Below, one piece after another: positions 32,463 to 43,740 of a stretch of DNA of 64,000 nucleotides. Positions within the stretch are counted from its first letter, which is position 1. Every line of letters begins with the position of its first letter. The notes under the pieces are model-generated. The model made no database searches, was not told the DNA's origin, and worked only from the letters and a program-made list of their open reading frames with translations. The DNA comes from Anaeramoeba flamelloides. Taxonomy: Eukaryota > Metamonada > Anaeramoebidae. The stretch lies in NCBI GenBank assembly GCA_027625915.1, contig JANTQA010000008.1, positions 7,603,501 to 7,667,500 of the forward strand. Reading direction: 5' to 3'. A program made the translations under genes and the position numbers.

Positions 32463-34056
32463 ATTTAAGGGATTCGCCTCACAATAGATTTCTCTATAAC
32501 CAAAGTATGTTTTAAGTAGTGTGAATGGTATAAGTGAGTATGGCTCAAATACTTTCTGTGAGACTAAAAAATCTATTATAAATATTATAGGACGAATAAA
32601 TTTTGTGTTTTTTTTACTGAGGATCACTTTTAAAAATTTTTCATTATTTAGAATATTTTTTTTTCATTCCTTATCCAAATCTAAAAAAAGAAACCCATAA
32701 TAATAGTATTCCAGTATTTAATATTTCATATTTAGAAATTACAATAGTAAATATTTTTTTAGATCATTTTCTATGGAATTGACCAGCCTATGAAAATAAT
32801 CGAAAATCTGGATATCTGAATTTAAAAAAATTACTATATCCAATATATTAAAAAATTATAATATTTCTAATATTTTATAAAAAAAAAAAAGATTCAACCT
32901 TTGTATTAGCCTTAGTGGATAATAAACTTATTTTTGAGTCTTAAATAAAATTCCAAAATTTTCATTTAGGGATTAAGACAAACAAGAGGTGTTAATAACC
33001 ACCCCATTAAATAATAATAATAAAAAAAGTAACTAAACCAAAAATCAAAATTTTCCACACAGCTAAAACGTTACAAACAATCACAATAATACAATTTCAT
33101 TGAAATTGGAGATAATTTTGATTTTTGGAAAATATGAAAATCATTTTTTCATCGTTGAGTTTATTGTTTTCATTCCATTGTTTGAATTAGGTAATTTGCT
33201 TCGTTGAACCAAAATTTTTCTACAAGGTTTATATTATGTTAAAGTTGAGTTGTTACAAATAGAAGAACTCAAATAAAATTAATTGATAGTAACTAACCTT
33301 TAATCGATCAATAATTCCTAATAGAATTTCAACAAATTTAACAATTAATGTATTTTTTTGTTTTGCTCTCTCGACAATTTTTAACATACCCATGATTTAT
33401 TTGTATTGATAATTATTATTTTTTGTTTTGTGAGTATTGTAATTTATAAACAAGTGTTAACATTTCAATTAGTAAATGGTTCTAATTGGATAAATCTTCG
33501 AGAAGTGATTAAATAAGTTTTTTTTTTCACAAATCGAATTTTGGTGTGTTAAAAAATTTTGAATTGGGGTTTATTTGTCTAATTTTTTTAATTTCAAAGA
33601 TTAACCCCAAGACCATCAACATAAAAAATCCAAGAATGATTTATTTTTTCCCCCTTTTTATAAATATATATATATTTAAATCAATATATTTCCAATACTT
33701 CTGGAATAATTTATCAAAAAACTGTATTTGCTAATTCTTTAATTTTTTTAAAAAATTGAATTTTTTAGATACTGATCTATATTTTAGAGAATTTACGAAA
33801 GATACTGTGCAACTTTGTAGTCTGAATATTGATAATTCAACCTTGAAATTTGCGATCAGATGAATATTTTGTTTCTGATATTGTTGTGTTTTTTACTGAT
33901 ACAAAAGATTATTTATAATTAATGAGATCAACAAAAATTACCACTTGACTAATCGATTATTTAGGGGCATTTAGACCATGGTATACTAAAATGATTTACA
34001 CTCAATAACAACATTGTTTGATCTTATATTTCTACTGATTGACGCTAACTTCTTAA
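32463..34056 (+). mobile_element. R4 TIR element carrying a family A insertion
   Basis: Homologous to 18938-19700 on both sides of the inserted family A element (33033-33573). Left end CGCCTCACAATAGAT, right end ATTGACGCTAAC (an imperfect inverted pair). Removing the insert leaves about 1.05 kb. Non-coding. Confidence 0.55.
33033..33573 (+). mobile_element. Family A TIR element (540 bp)
   Basis: Near-identical in layout to 60683-61219 (same orientation) and 42124-42660 (reverse). Ends: ...TCAAAATTTTCCACACAGC on the left and GTGTGTTAAAAAATTTTGAA, then GGGGTTTAT, on the right; these are imperfect inverted repeats. Internal landmarks are ACAATCACAATAATACAATT and TTTGCTCTCTCGACAATTTT. No ORF. 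Its TIR style (TATAAAC..) is shared with the transposase-bearing relic at 50.9 kb, suggesting a Tc1/mariner parent. Confidence 0.8.
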
Positions 34057-34423
34057 CAATAATCGACAATTCAAAATTTTTGAGACAAAGTTTAAATATA
34101 CAAAACAATCACAATAATACAATTTCATTGAAATCGGAAATAATTTTGATTTTTTGAAAAGATTGAAAATCCTTTCTTCTCTTTTTCTATTTAATGTTCC
34201 TTTCTTTTTTTGAATTAAATAAATTGTTTGGTTCATTCAAATAATTATTTTTGAACTATTGATATTAGAATAAAGCTGGGTTCTTCAAAACAGAAGAAAT
34301 CAAATAAAATTTGTTGATAGTCTTTAATGATTTGATCGATCTATATTCTTAATATAATTATTACCAATATACCAATACATGTTTTATTTTGCTCTCTTAT
34401 CAATTTTAAACACATTCCCGATT

Positions 34424-35215
34424 TAAACATTTCCTCGGTCAAAAGGACCCAGCTTTATTGAAGAAATAGAACATATTATAGGAGCTTAATTCATTATTTT
34501 TCTCAAAATAAAATTTCAATTATTAAATCTAAATTTATTTTTTCACATTTTTTCAATTATTTTTTGATTTTAACTGAATTGTTTTGCTTTTTTTTTTTTT
34601 TTTTTTATATCTCTACTTTTCCTTTTTATTTTCTTTTCTTTTTTATTTTTTTCTAAAATGAAATTTGAAAAAAAAATAACATGTGAAACTCCAAATTAAC
34701 ACTAATAAAATTGATTCTTTATATTCTCCATTAAAATCCATGCATTTAAAATTAAAAAATATTATTTTCAACAATTTTAGTTTCCTAAGAAATTGAGAAA
34801 TTTTGCATGATACGTTACAATGAAACGTGCGAAAAAAATTTTTAACCTTTTTTTTTTTTGATAATTTAAGATTTCTTCGAGTATTTCTACTAAAAATATC
34901 GACTTTAATCCAAATTTTATTATTTATCTTATTACTAAACAACCTTAGTTTGGCTGATTCTGAAAAAAAAAGAGATTTTTTCGTTTTTGGATAAAGTCAG
35001 TTTCACTTATAAGGCACAAACTATCAACGAAAACTAAGGCACAAAAAATTCTCAAATTAAGGTACAAAATTTATAATTTTTTTTTTTTTACAATTTATTT
35101 TACTAGAATCTGAATTTTGTGCCTTAATTTGAGATTTTTATTGTGCCTTAAAGTTCTTTGCAGTTTGTGCCTTAAAAGCAGAACTGACTGTTTCCACTTT
35201 GAGTTAAATGGAGTT
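34424..35215 (+). mobile_element. Family B TIR element, interrupted by a family C MITE
   Basis: Matches 58470-59026: 'GGTCAAAAGGACCCAGCTTT' then ATTGAAGAAAT on the left, and 'TTTGGCTGATTCTGAAAA' and CCACTTTGAGTTAAATGG on the right. The join before the MITE (TTTTTGGATA) and after it (TTTCCACTTTGAG) is contiguous in the 58 kb copy (TTTTTGGCTGTCCCACTTTG). Inserted at a TA in family A. Confidence 0.75.
34994..35191. mobile_element. Family C palindromic MITE, innermost of a triple nest
   Basis: AGTCAGTTTCACTTATAAGG on the left and CTTAAAAGCAGAACTGACTG on the right, with the characteristic GGCACAAA/TTTGTGCC words between. About 198 bp. Sits within family B, which sits within family A. Confidence 0.8.
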
Positions 35216-36192
35216 TGTTTGCATTGATAATTATTTACTATGTGTTTTTATATTATTTTAATTTATAATCAAATGTAACATTTCAAATGAATGGTTCAAA
35301 TTTGGTATTTCTTCAAGAACTTATTAAATAAGATTTTTTTTTTAAAAATTGAATTTTGATGATTAATGGACTAGTAACTCTAATTCATTTTTCCCCATAA
35401 TGGTTATGAGTTATGATTTTCAAAAACAAATAATTAAACCTGATATTCAACTTCATTTATTAACTGTAGAGAAATGAGTTATTATTTTTAAAAGAGTTCA
35501 TTTTTCATCAAATAACATTTTCAGTCGAAAGATCTGATCTTTTTTTTTTTTTTTTTTTTGAATCAATCAAGAAAAAAAAAAATTTTACAAAAATTTTTAT
35601 TTTGAAGAAATTTCACATTAAGTAATTTCTTAGTGAGTCTGTATTAACAAATAATATTGAAACTTTAATTTTATTTTAAAAATACAATAAAAATAAATCA
35701 AATATTAAACCCTTGAAAATCTAAAAAAAATATCTTTATTTCATCCACAAATATTGATTAAATTTCTTGAAATATTAAAAATTAGACAATATACCTTTTC
35801 AAATATTCATATTATAAAAAAGGAACTGTTAGCATTAAAATAGATTATTTAATGAATCTATTATTTTTTTTCATTAGAAATATTTGTTTTTCATTTTTTT
35901 TACAAATATTTTATCAATTACTTTTGAAAAAAATAAAGAATACGAATTGATTGTAATCGGTATTAATATTCTTTGTAATTATATAATAACAATCTGAAGT
36001 AAGAACACTTTCAAAGAATTATTTAATATATGAATACATAATAGACTTTTTAATAAATACTTTTACACTTAGAAATTTTATTTTTATTATTAAGAAAATT
36101 TCATTCTCGAATATCTCATTTCTTTTTTGGAAATTATTATTCTTATTTAAAAAATAATTTTATGAACAATAATTTTTACACAATCAACTATT

Positions 36193-36390
36193 TAGATACA
36201 ACTAATCCCACTTTTTGGAAGTAAAATTTGAATGAAATTTAAGGCACATAAAAAATTACAAATTAAGTACAAACTTCATATTCTAGTAAAGCAATTTATG
36301 TTAAAAAAAAAATTATTACAAAATGTGCCTCCATTTGTGATTGTTTGTTTCTTAAATATTTTTCAAATTTTTTGTTGGATTGATTGAAAA
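36193..36390. mobile_element. Family C MITE, strongly diverged
   Basis: The left end ATACAACTAATCCCACTTTT and internal 'GAAATTTAAGGCACATAAAA' and 'TATTCTAGTAAAGCAATTTA' match family C. The right arm is poorly preserved. Confidence 0.55.
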
Positions 36391-36529
36391 TAATAGAATG
36401 GATTATTCTTTGAAGTTAATTGGTTTCTTCTTTTAATTGATTTTTCTTTTATTTTTAAGGTTTCGTTTTCAGTAATATATTCTATTTCTTATTTTTTGAA
36501 AAAAAATAGAAGGAACATAAGGATTAGAA

Positions 36530-37270
36530 TCTACCTAGAATCCTAAGATTAAAGTGGTTAGTTATTATGAAAGAAATAACATAAGCGCTCCATTGACTCA
36601 AATTTCTAAAAAATTAATTGGTCAAGGAGTAATTTTTGTTGATCCAATAGTTTAAAATGATCCCTGTATTAATAAAAAACCCAAAGAATTTATGAACAAA
36701 ATATGTATTTAGTCACAGATTTAAAGGTTGAATTATCAATTTTCAGACTACAGAGTCACAAAATATCTTTCATAAATTTATCTCAAAATTTCTATTATTG
36801 GCTAAAAAATTCAATTTTTTACAAAAAATTAAATAATTAACCAATAGATTCTTTTGACAAATTATTTCAATGAAATATTGATAATATATTGATGTTACAA
36901 TTAGCTTTATAAAATGAAACTAAACTAATCAGTTCTTGTGCTTTTAATTTAATGATTATTTAATCTTTGTAATTACTAAATATTTAAAAATATTTACTTT
37001 TGGAAGTTCTGAATCCGAATTACACATACCTTGAAATAATATTATATTGAGTTTCTACTATTTAAATTTGGGAAAGGAATTAAAAAAAAAATTTCCAAGA
37101 TAACAATTTTAAAATTGTGATCATTTGTAAAAAATCCCAATAATTATCTGTTAAAATAATATTTAGATTTAATTTTTTTGAGCTATGTGAGTCACCTAGC
37201 ACTAATATGATTCACATCCAATTACAAAATACTTTAATTATAGACGAATCTATTATTAGATTAATCCCTT
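36530..37270 (-). mobile_element. R4 TIR element, reversed copy
   Basis: The reverse complement of the R4 left end is visible at 37180-37270 (GTCACCTAGCACTAATATGA, ATTCACATCC, TTATAGACGAATCTATTA), and 'ACTACAGAGTCACAAAATAT' mirrors 33790-33830. The left limit is uncertain. Confidence 0.5.
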
Positions 37271-37914
37271 AACGAAACTTTAAACTCATAATTAAGTTGA
37301 AGATCTATTAAATAACAATACAAGGCACCAAATACATGATAATCTTTTTTCATTTTTCAGGGTCAGTAAACCTTAAATAGGAAAAAAAAAAATAAGGATA
37401 TAATGTGTTTGAGTAACCTTTCGATCTATCTCTTAAAATCAAGATTAACTTTGAGGTTTTCTCAAAAGAAAAATGTGAGTATCAAATTTGTTTTTTTGGA
37501 TAGAGTTTGAGCTGGATTTATGAAAACTAAAATAAAAAAAAAAGTTTCTAAATTTTTTCCCATTTCCCACTAAAATACCATAAACGATAACTTATTTTGT
37601 CTTTATCTTATTTGTATTTAAGCTTTGTTATTTCCAAAAGTTTTCCTTTTCACACAGATCACCTGTGTAAACTGTGCACCCTTTGAGAACTTTTTCAAAT
37701 AACAGCGAGATCTTTTCGAAAAAACACTTCTCGAAAAATAAAAAAAAAAAATCCATACGTAATTTTTTTAAAAAATATCATAATCCCAGCAGTAACAACA
37801 AACATAGGATCTGTTGAATAAGTATTTTTTTGATTCTTTGTACAGGATGAAAATATTCATTTTTCTCTCCTTTTTCTCAACAATTGTATTTATTGTACAA
37901 AAAAAAAACAAAAA

Positions 37915-40900
37915 ATGGAACAATTAGCAGAAATTTTTACAAATACATTATCTCCATATAGAGAAGTTCAAATTAAAGCAGAAGAATTACTTGAAAAAGT
38001 AAGAACCAAAACATTTTTGCATCATCCCTCAAAAAAGAATAAAAGACTAATTTTCAAACCAACCTTTCTTTGTTCCTACCAATTTTTAAAAAAAATAACA
38101 AACAAAAAAAAAAAAACCAAAATCAAACAAAAAAACAAACAAAAAAACAAACAAAAATAAACAAAAAAACAAACAAAAAACAAAATATAAAAAGTACTCA
38201 GAAGAAGAAGGCTTTTTCCCCTCCTTATTAGAATTTTGTTTAATAGAGAATTACCAACTCGGTATCCGACAGGCTAGTTCAATCTATTTTAAACATGGAA
38301 TCAAAGAGCTGTGGACACAAAAAGGAAGTATTAGTGAACAAGATCGCAAGATCATTTTGGAAAACATTTTTATAACACTTACCAAGACACCAAAGCTTAT
38401 TCAGTCGCAATTGGGCGAAGCCTTTTATCATTTAGTTTTACACAATTTCCCTAAGAGGATGAAAAACACATTTGAGCAGACTTTAGAATATGCCCAATCA
38501 AAAAACCCTGAAGAGTGCTACGCAGGTTTGTTTGCTTTACGAAAGATATGTTTAAAATATGAAATGGCCATTTCTCTTGATCGAAAAATTTATATCCCAA
38601 TCTTAGAGCAATCCTTCCCAATATTATTAGATATGTGTGAACAATTTGTTGAAGCCGAAAAGGAATTACACAATGAGATTAAATTCAAAAACTATAACCA
38701 GAATAATTTACAAGAAGAATACGAAGAAAAGCAAAACCAAAGGAAAATCTTAATCATGTTGATTAAAACGATTTTTAAAATCTTTTTGTCTGCAATTAAA
38801 ATGTTATTTCCAAAATTTTTAATGGTCACAGACGTTTTTAAAAGATGGATTATTTTATTTTGTACTCTATTGATTAAGAATTTTGACTTTGAAAATGAAA
38901 AGGAAGAAGAAGAAGAAGAAGAAGAAGAAGAAGAAGAAATCCATAAATTGATTGTGTCGTGTAAAAAATGGTCTATGCAAATTATTTTGAGATTCTTTGA
39001 AAAATTTAATTCCCCCCAGCTAGTTAAAAAGAAATTCAAAAACTTTGCAGACATCTTTTTAAATAACTTCAGTAAGGAATTAATCGACATTCTTTTAAAC
39101 ATATTGGAAATCCGATCCAAAAAAAACAAATACGTTTCTGAACGAGTACTGCAGCTAATTATTGCCACTCTGCATACATGTTTATTTTTTTCCAAAACAT
39201 ACTTACTGATGAAACCCAAAATTGAATTAATTTTAATTGACACCATTTTCCCCATTCTGTGCACAAATTCCAAAGATCAAGAATTATTGGAAGAGGATCC
39301 TCATGAATTTATTCGTATTGAATTTATGGGAGACGAGGCAACATTTTTACCCAAAATAGCGGCACAGAATTTTTTGTTGGATCTCTGTACAGCACGGGCC
39401 AAGGGAAACTTAGAGGGCTTTATTCAATATTTAGGACAAATATTTGAAGAGTATTCAAATACGCCTAATGACGTTGATTTAATTTTAAAAAAAGATGGTG
39501 CGATGAAGGCCCTTGGCATTTTGGCACCCAAGTTAAAAACATTACCAGATTTTTTTGAAGACTTGGAACTAATTTTGAAAAACTATATCCTTCCTGAATT
39601 TAATTCCAAATACTGGTTTTTGAAAGCGAGAGCGTGCTGGCTCTTTGGCAACTATGCCAATTTACCCTTCCAAGAAGAAGACATCAAGCTATTAGCTTTA
39701 AAAAATGTTGTTGATTGCTTAATATATAATATAGATCAAAACCAAAATAACAACAACAACGAAGAAGAAAAGGAAGACGAAATAACCCAACAGCAGTATA
39801 TTGTGATTAAACTGTTTGCGGCAATCTCTTTAAAACCATTAGTTTTGACAATCGACAATATTGCAAAAATAATTGATCCTGTGATTACTGATGTTATTAA
39901 GGACTTAATCTTGTTAATTTCCCAGATAGGTGTGCCCGAAATTGTTTCGACTGCGCATACTTTAATTGAACGATTTGGTAATAAAATCGATAAATATGCC
40001 GAAGAACTCTGCGAAACCTTTTGCAATTCGTTTGTGACCAGCTTGGAAAACGAAAAGGAGGGAATAATTTCAAATAATCTTCTATTGCAAGAAACCGTCG
40101 TACACGTAGCTGATCAATCTCTACAAACAATAGTTACCTTAATTGATGCGTTACAAAATGAAAAGGGCATTCTCTTTAAGTTACAAAGAATCGTTTTACC
40201 AATTTTGTTACAAACAATCAATGAAGGCAATCATGACTTTTTGGAATCGTTGCTCGAAATCGCGATAAGCTTAACCTATTATAGCAAAAAAATCAATCCA
40301 GACTTTTTAAAGATCATAGTAAATTTACATGAGGCCTATACTAATTATGCCCCGGATAGCATCAGCTCAATAACAATGGTTCTGGACAATTTAATCACAC
40401 AATGCCCTACTTTCGTAATTGAAAACGAAAATGGCAAGTATTTAGAATTAATTATCGACCTGGCAAAATTCGCTATTTCCGATTTACGTACACCAGTCGA
40501 GGAAATTATTGAGGCCTGCCAATTATTGGAATCTGTCATCCAAAATTTAAACGGGCTAATAGACCCCATAATCCCCCTGCTTTTGGAGATTGTATTAAAT
40601 AGAATTGATACAGAAGAAAAATATAACTCAATAATCATCGCCTGCTATGGGCTAATAGGCAATTTATTATTGTACAATCCCCTGATCACCGTCAATTATT
40701 TGGAAGAGAACAAAATATCGGACCAAATATTCGAAAATTACTATTCCTTGATCGTCAATAAGAAATTCAAATCTTTCCATAACAAGAAAGTTTCAATTCT
40801 TGGGCTATCTTCCTTGTTTTTGATCACAAAAAATGATCTGTCAGAGGGATTATTGAAATTACTACCGAGCATGTTCAATTGCATTTTACTCTTAATCGAT

Positions 40901-41497
40901 ATGTCTTCAGAACAAAAATTCCAAAGGGAACAATTGCAAAAGAAAAAAAAACTCTTGCTCGATAAAAATGAAAATTCCGAGCAAGACTATGTGAACGAGA
41001 ATGATTTAAATCAAGAGTTTGAATTAAAGGAATTGTCCAGAGAATTAAATGATAACGAAGACGGAATCAATAATGAGGATATATCCAGATTAAAAACTTT
41101 GCTAAATAAAATACACGTGGCAGGTGGTGACGTACTCGAGACACCCCTGGAATACCAAGATAGCGAAGAGGACGAAGATGAAGTCGAAGACGAAGACGAA
41201 GAATTTGGAAATAATAATAATAAGAATAATGTAAAATTATTACAACAATATAATTCAGAGAGCTCGGATAGTTATGATGGTTCAGAAGACAATTTCGACT
41301 ATGATTCCGAAAATGAGGAATATGTAGACGAAAAAATTGATTTCACTTGCCCAATAGACAGTATCGAAGAAATAGAGTTTTTTATAAACAACTGTAAAAA
41401 AAATATTGAATTAATGCAATACATTGAAAAAAATTTGGAACAAGATACAATCGATGCTTGGGAAACTTTGTTGTCACAACAAAAACAAGAAAATTAA
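37915..41497 (+). CDS. Importin-7/8-like karyopherin beta, two exons
   Basis: Nuclear transport receptor that should carry cargo through the pore under Ran-GTP control. Exon 1 37915-37998 (28 codons, MEQLAEIFTNTLSPYREVQI...), intron of 196 nt (GTAAGA...AAAAAG), exon 2 38195-41497; 1128 aa in total. The join gives AEELLEK|YSEEEGFFPSLLEF, then GIRQASSIYFKHGIKELW, the importin-beta N-terminal block. Strong importin-7/8 (yeast Sxm1/Nmd5) landmarks follow: DPHEFIRIEF, ALGILAPKL, FWLKARACW-like 'YWFLKARACWLFGNYAN' and KLFAAISLKPL. Near the C-terminus is a long acidic stretch (nt 41158-41350), also typical of importin-7/8. A poly-Glu run (nt 38903-38938) is a lineage-specific insert. Which of IPO7, IPO8 or Sxm1 is closest cannot be told. 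Confidence 0.94.
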
Positions 41498-42075
41498 GTT
41501 TTTTTGTTTTTTTTTTTTTTTTTTATATTTAGACATGATAAATTTGGTTTTTTTATTTTTAAAAAATTCAAAATAACTAATAATAAATTTAGAACTCTAA
41601 CAATTTTTTTTTTTATTTTATTTTTTTTTAATGGTTGTGAATTTATTATGCATTTGGAAAAAAATCATCAAATTTTATACACATTAATTTAAAGTGAATA
41701 TAATTTTTTATAATATTACAATTCTTTTTGTACAATATTTTGAAAATTGTATATTTTGTCTTATTTGTGGGTTGAAATTAAAAAAAAAAGTTACAAAATC
41801 ATTAAAAAGATTTCAGAAAATAATATAAAGGATATAAAATTAGAGCTAACTTGTTATAATTTTGCTAAGGATCAATTAAAAATTGTTAACCTTTCCCTTT
41901 TTAAAAACTGTTATTTTGAAAAGTTTAAATTGGATCTCAATAACAAATTCGTTATAAAAATTTGATTATTTGGAGTTATGAGGGAAATTTGTGAGAATTA
42001 TTTTTTTCATGAGAAAATACAATTATCTAGAGTTTTACTAAATATCTCGAATTTCGGATTTTATCACAAATAGAA

Positions 42076-43230
42076 ATAAACTCCATTTCAAAAATTGTTG
42101 CTCACCTGAAATAATAAATTGAATATAAACCCCAATTCAAAATTTTTAACACACCAAAATTCGATTTGTGAAAAAAAAAAACTTTATTAATCAATTCAAG
42201 AAGATGTACCAAATTAGAGTCATTCACTAATTGAAATGTTAACACTTGTTTATAAATTACAATACTCACAAAACAATAAATAATAATTATCAATACAAAT
42301 AAATCATGGGTATGTTAAAAATTTTGGAGAGAGCAAAACAAAAAAATACATTGGTAAATTTGTTGAAATTCTATTAGGAATTATTGATCGATCAAATGGT
42401 TAGGTACTACCAACTAATTTTATTTGAGTTCTTCTCTTTGGAATAACTCAACTTTAACCTAATATCAATTGTTCAAAAAAAAATTGATCCAACGAAACAA
42501 ATTACTTAATTCAAACAATGAAATGCAAACAATAAACTCAAAGATGAAAAAATGATTTTCATATTTTCCAAAAATCAAAATTATCTCCAATTTCAATGAA
42601 ATTGTATTATTGTGATTGTTTGTAACGTTTTAGCTGTGTGGAAAATTTTTAATTTTAGTTTATATATATATATATATATCCTTTAGTATTCAAGAACAAC
42701 CAATAATTGATCTTATTTACAATTGACTTCAAAGTCATTGTAAATAATTAAATAACTGATATTTTAAAGATTAAAAAAAAAAATAAAACCAAAACCTAAA
42801 AAAATATTTCGTAATAATTTTCGAAATAAACCTTACTGATTTTTTATTACTAAACTTTTACCAAAAAAAAGCTAACAACCAGATTTTTGACAATTAATTA
42901 GATGTATATTTTAAGACATTGCATAATCTCAATTTTCTTAATGATTATTTCTTTTTTTGAAGATCATTTTTTTTCCACATCATCTTTTGAAAAAAAAAAA
43001 AATATCAAAAAATAAAATTATCAAAAGAATAATTTTTCAAAAAAAAAGAAAAAATAAAGAAAAAAAAATTGAAGAATTAACAAAAATTTGCAAAATTAGA
43101 AAAAATGATTCTGTTCGAATAATTTGAATTTTTTTTTTTCGATAAAAATATGGGATAAACATCCTCAAAACAACTTCCATTAACATTATCAAGTGAATTA
43201 TAAATTTTGAAAAATAGTTTAGTTTTTGTT
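42076..43230 (+). mobile_element. Family E TIR element carrying a family A insertion
   Basis: Left end ATAAACTCCATTTCAAAAAT, then TCACCTGAAATAATAAATT as in the copy at 52694. After the insert the similarity resumes with CCTTTAGTATTCAAGAACAA and continues to a 'TTTTTTTGAAGATCATTTTT' block. The right end is uncertain. Confidence 0.6.
42124..42660 (-). mobile_element. Family A TIR element, nested in family E
   Basis: Reverse-oriented full copy: begins ATAAACCCCAATTCAAAATT, then TTTAACACACC, and ends TAACGTTTTAGCTGTGTGGA, then AAATTTTTAATTTTAGTTTA. Followed directly by (TA)9. Shares all internal landmarks with the copies at 33033 and 60683. Confidence 0.8.
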
Positions 43231-43661
43231 TGATATATAACATATTTTTCTATCTTTTCCCCCATCATTATTGACATAATAATAATTTCCATGTTAAAAC
43301 GAAATATTCTTTCAATGAATCAGTTTACTAATTTTCAAAATCAGAAATGAGAAAAATTACATTTGGGTTTAAAATAAATCTAAGAAGAATTATAGATCAC
43401 TATCTCTACAATTAAAAGTTTTATAAACTATTTGATATTTTTTTTTTAGAAAATATTATTTATCTATTAAATATTTTTAATAATCTCAAGAGATCAAAAA
43501 ATAAAAATATAAAATACTTTTAGAGAATATCTAAATAATTTATTTTGTAAAAATGGACTGTTTAGTAACTAATTTTTACAATAATCATATTAATCTATCA
43601 AAAAAATAGATTAATTAAAGTAAAAAATTTTTTTTTACTAAAAATATTTTAATATATCTCT

Positions 43662-43666
<5 letters not shown>

Positions 43667-43738
<72 letters not shown>
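43667..43738. repeat. (CA)n(TA)n compound microsatellite
   Basis: About 22 CA units run straight into about 13 TA units. No element end could be identified at either side. Confidence 0.95.

Positions 43739-43740
<2 letters not shown>

Larger units (their letters stand above)
34080..35375 (+). mobile_element. Family A element split by families B and C (outer shell of a triple nest)
   Basis: The left half (34080-34423) matches family A from ACAATCACAATAATACAATT to TTTGCTCTCTTATCAATTTT, stopping at CCCGATT. The right half (35216-35375) resumes with TGCATTGATAATTATTTACT through to AATTGAATTTTGATG. In the uninterrupted copy at 33033 these two halves are contiguous (CCATGATTTATTTGTATTGA). Confidence 0.75.
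31266..37914. other. Intergenic transposon graveyard, 6.6 kb
   Basis: No gene supported. It contains a family D copy (32261-32432), an R4 element (32463-34056) interrupted by a family A element (33033-33573), then a second family A element (34080-35375) interrupted by a family B element that itself carries a family C MITE, a diverged family C copy (36193-36390) and a reversed R4 copy (about 36530-37270). The left part faces the start of the VWA gene and the right part the start of the importin gene, so it carries two promoters; none could be delimited. Confidence 0.6.

Noticed and set aside
38692-39273. A 193-codon minus-strand frame opposite the importin gene
   Set aside because: Shadow of a conserved coding sequence, with a poly-Ser stretch opposite the poly-Glu run.
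41747-41965. A 72-codon frame just past the importin gene with some leucine periodicity
   Set aside because: It lacks an ATG start, is AT-driven in composition and has no continuation; chance is the simpler reading.
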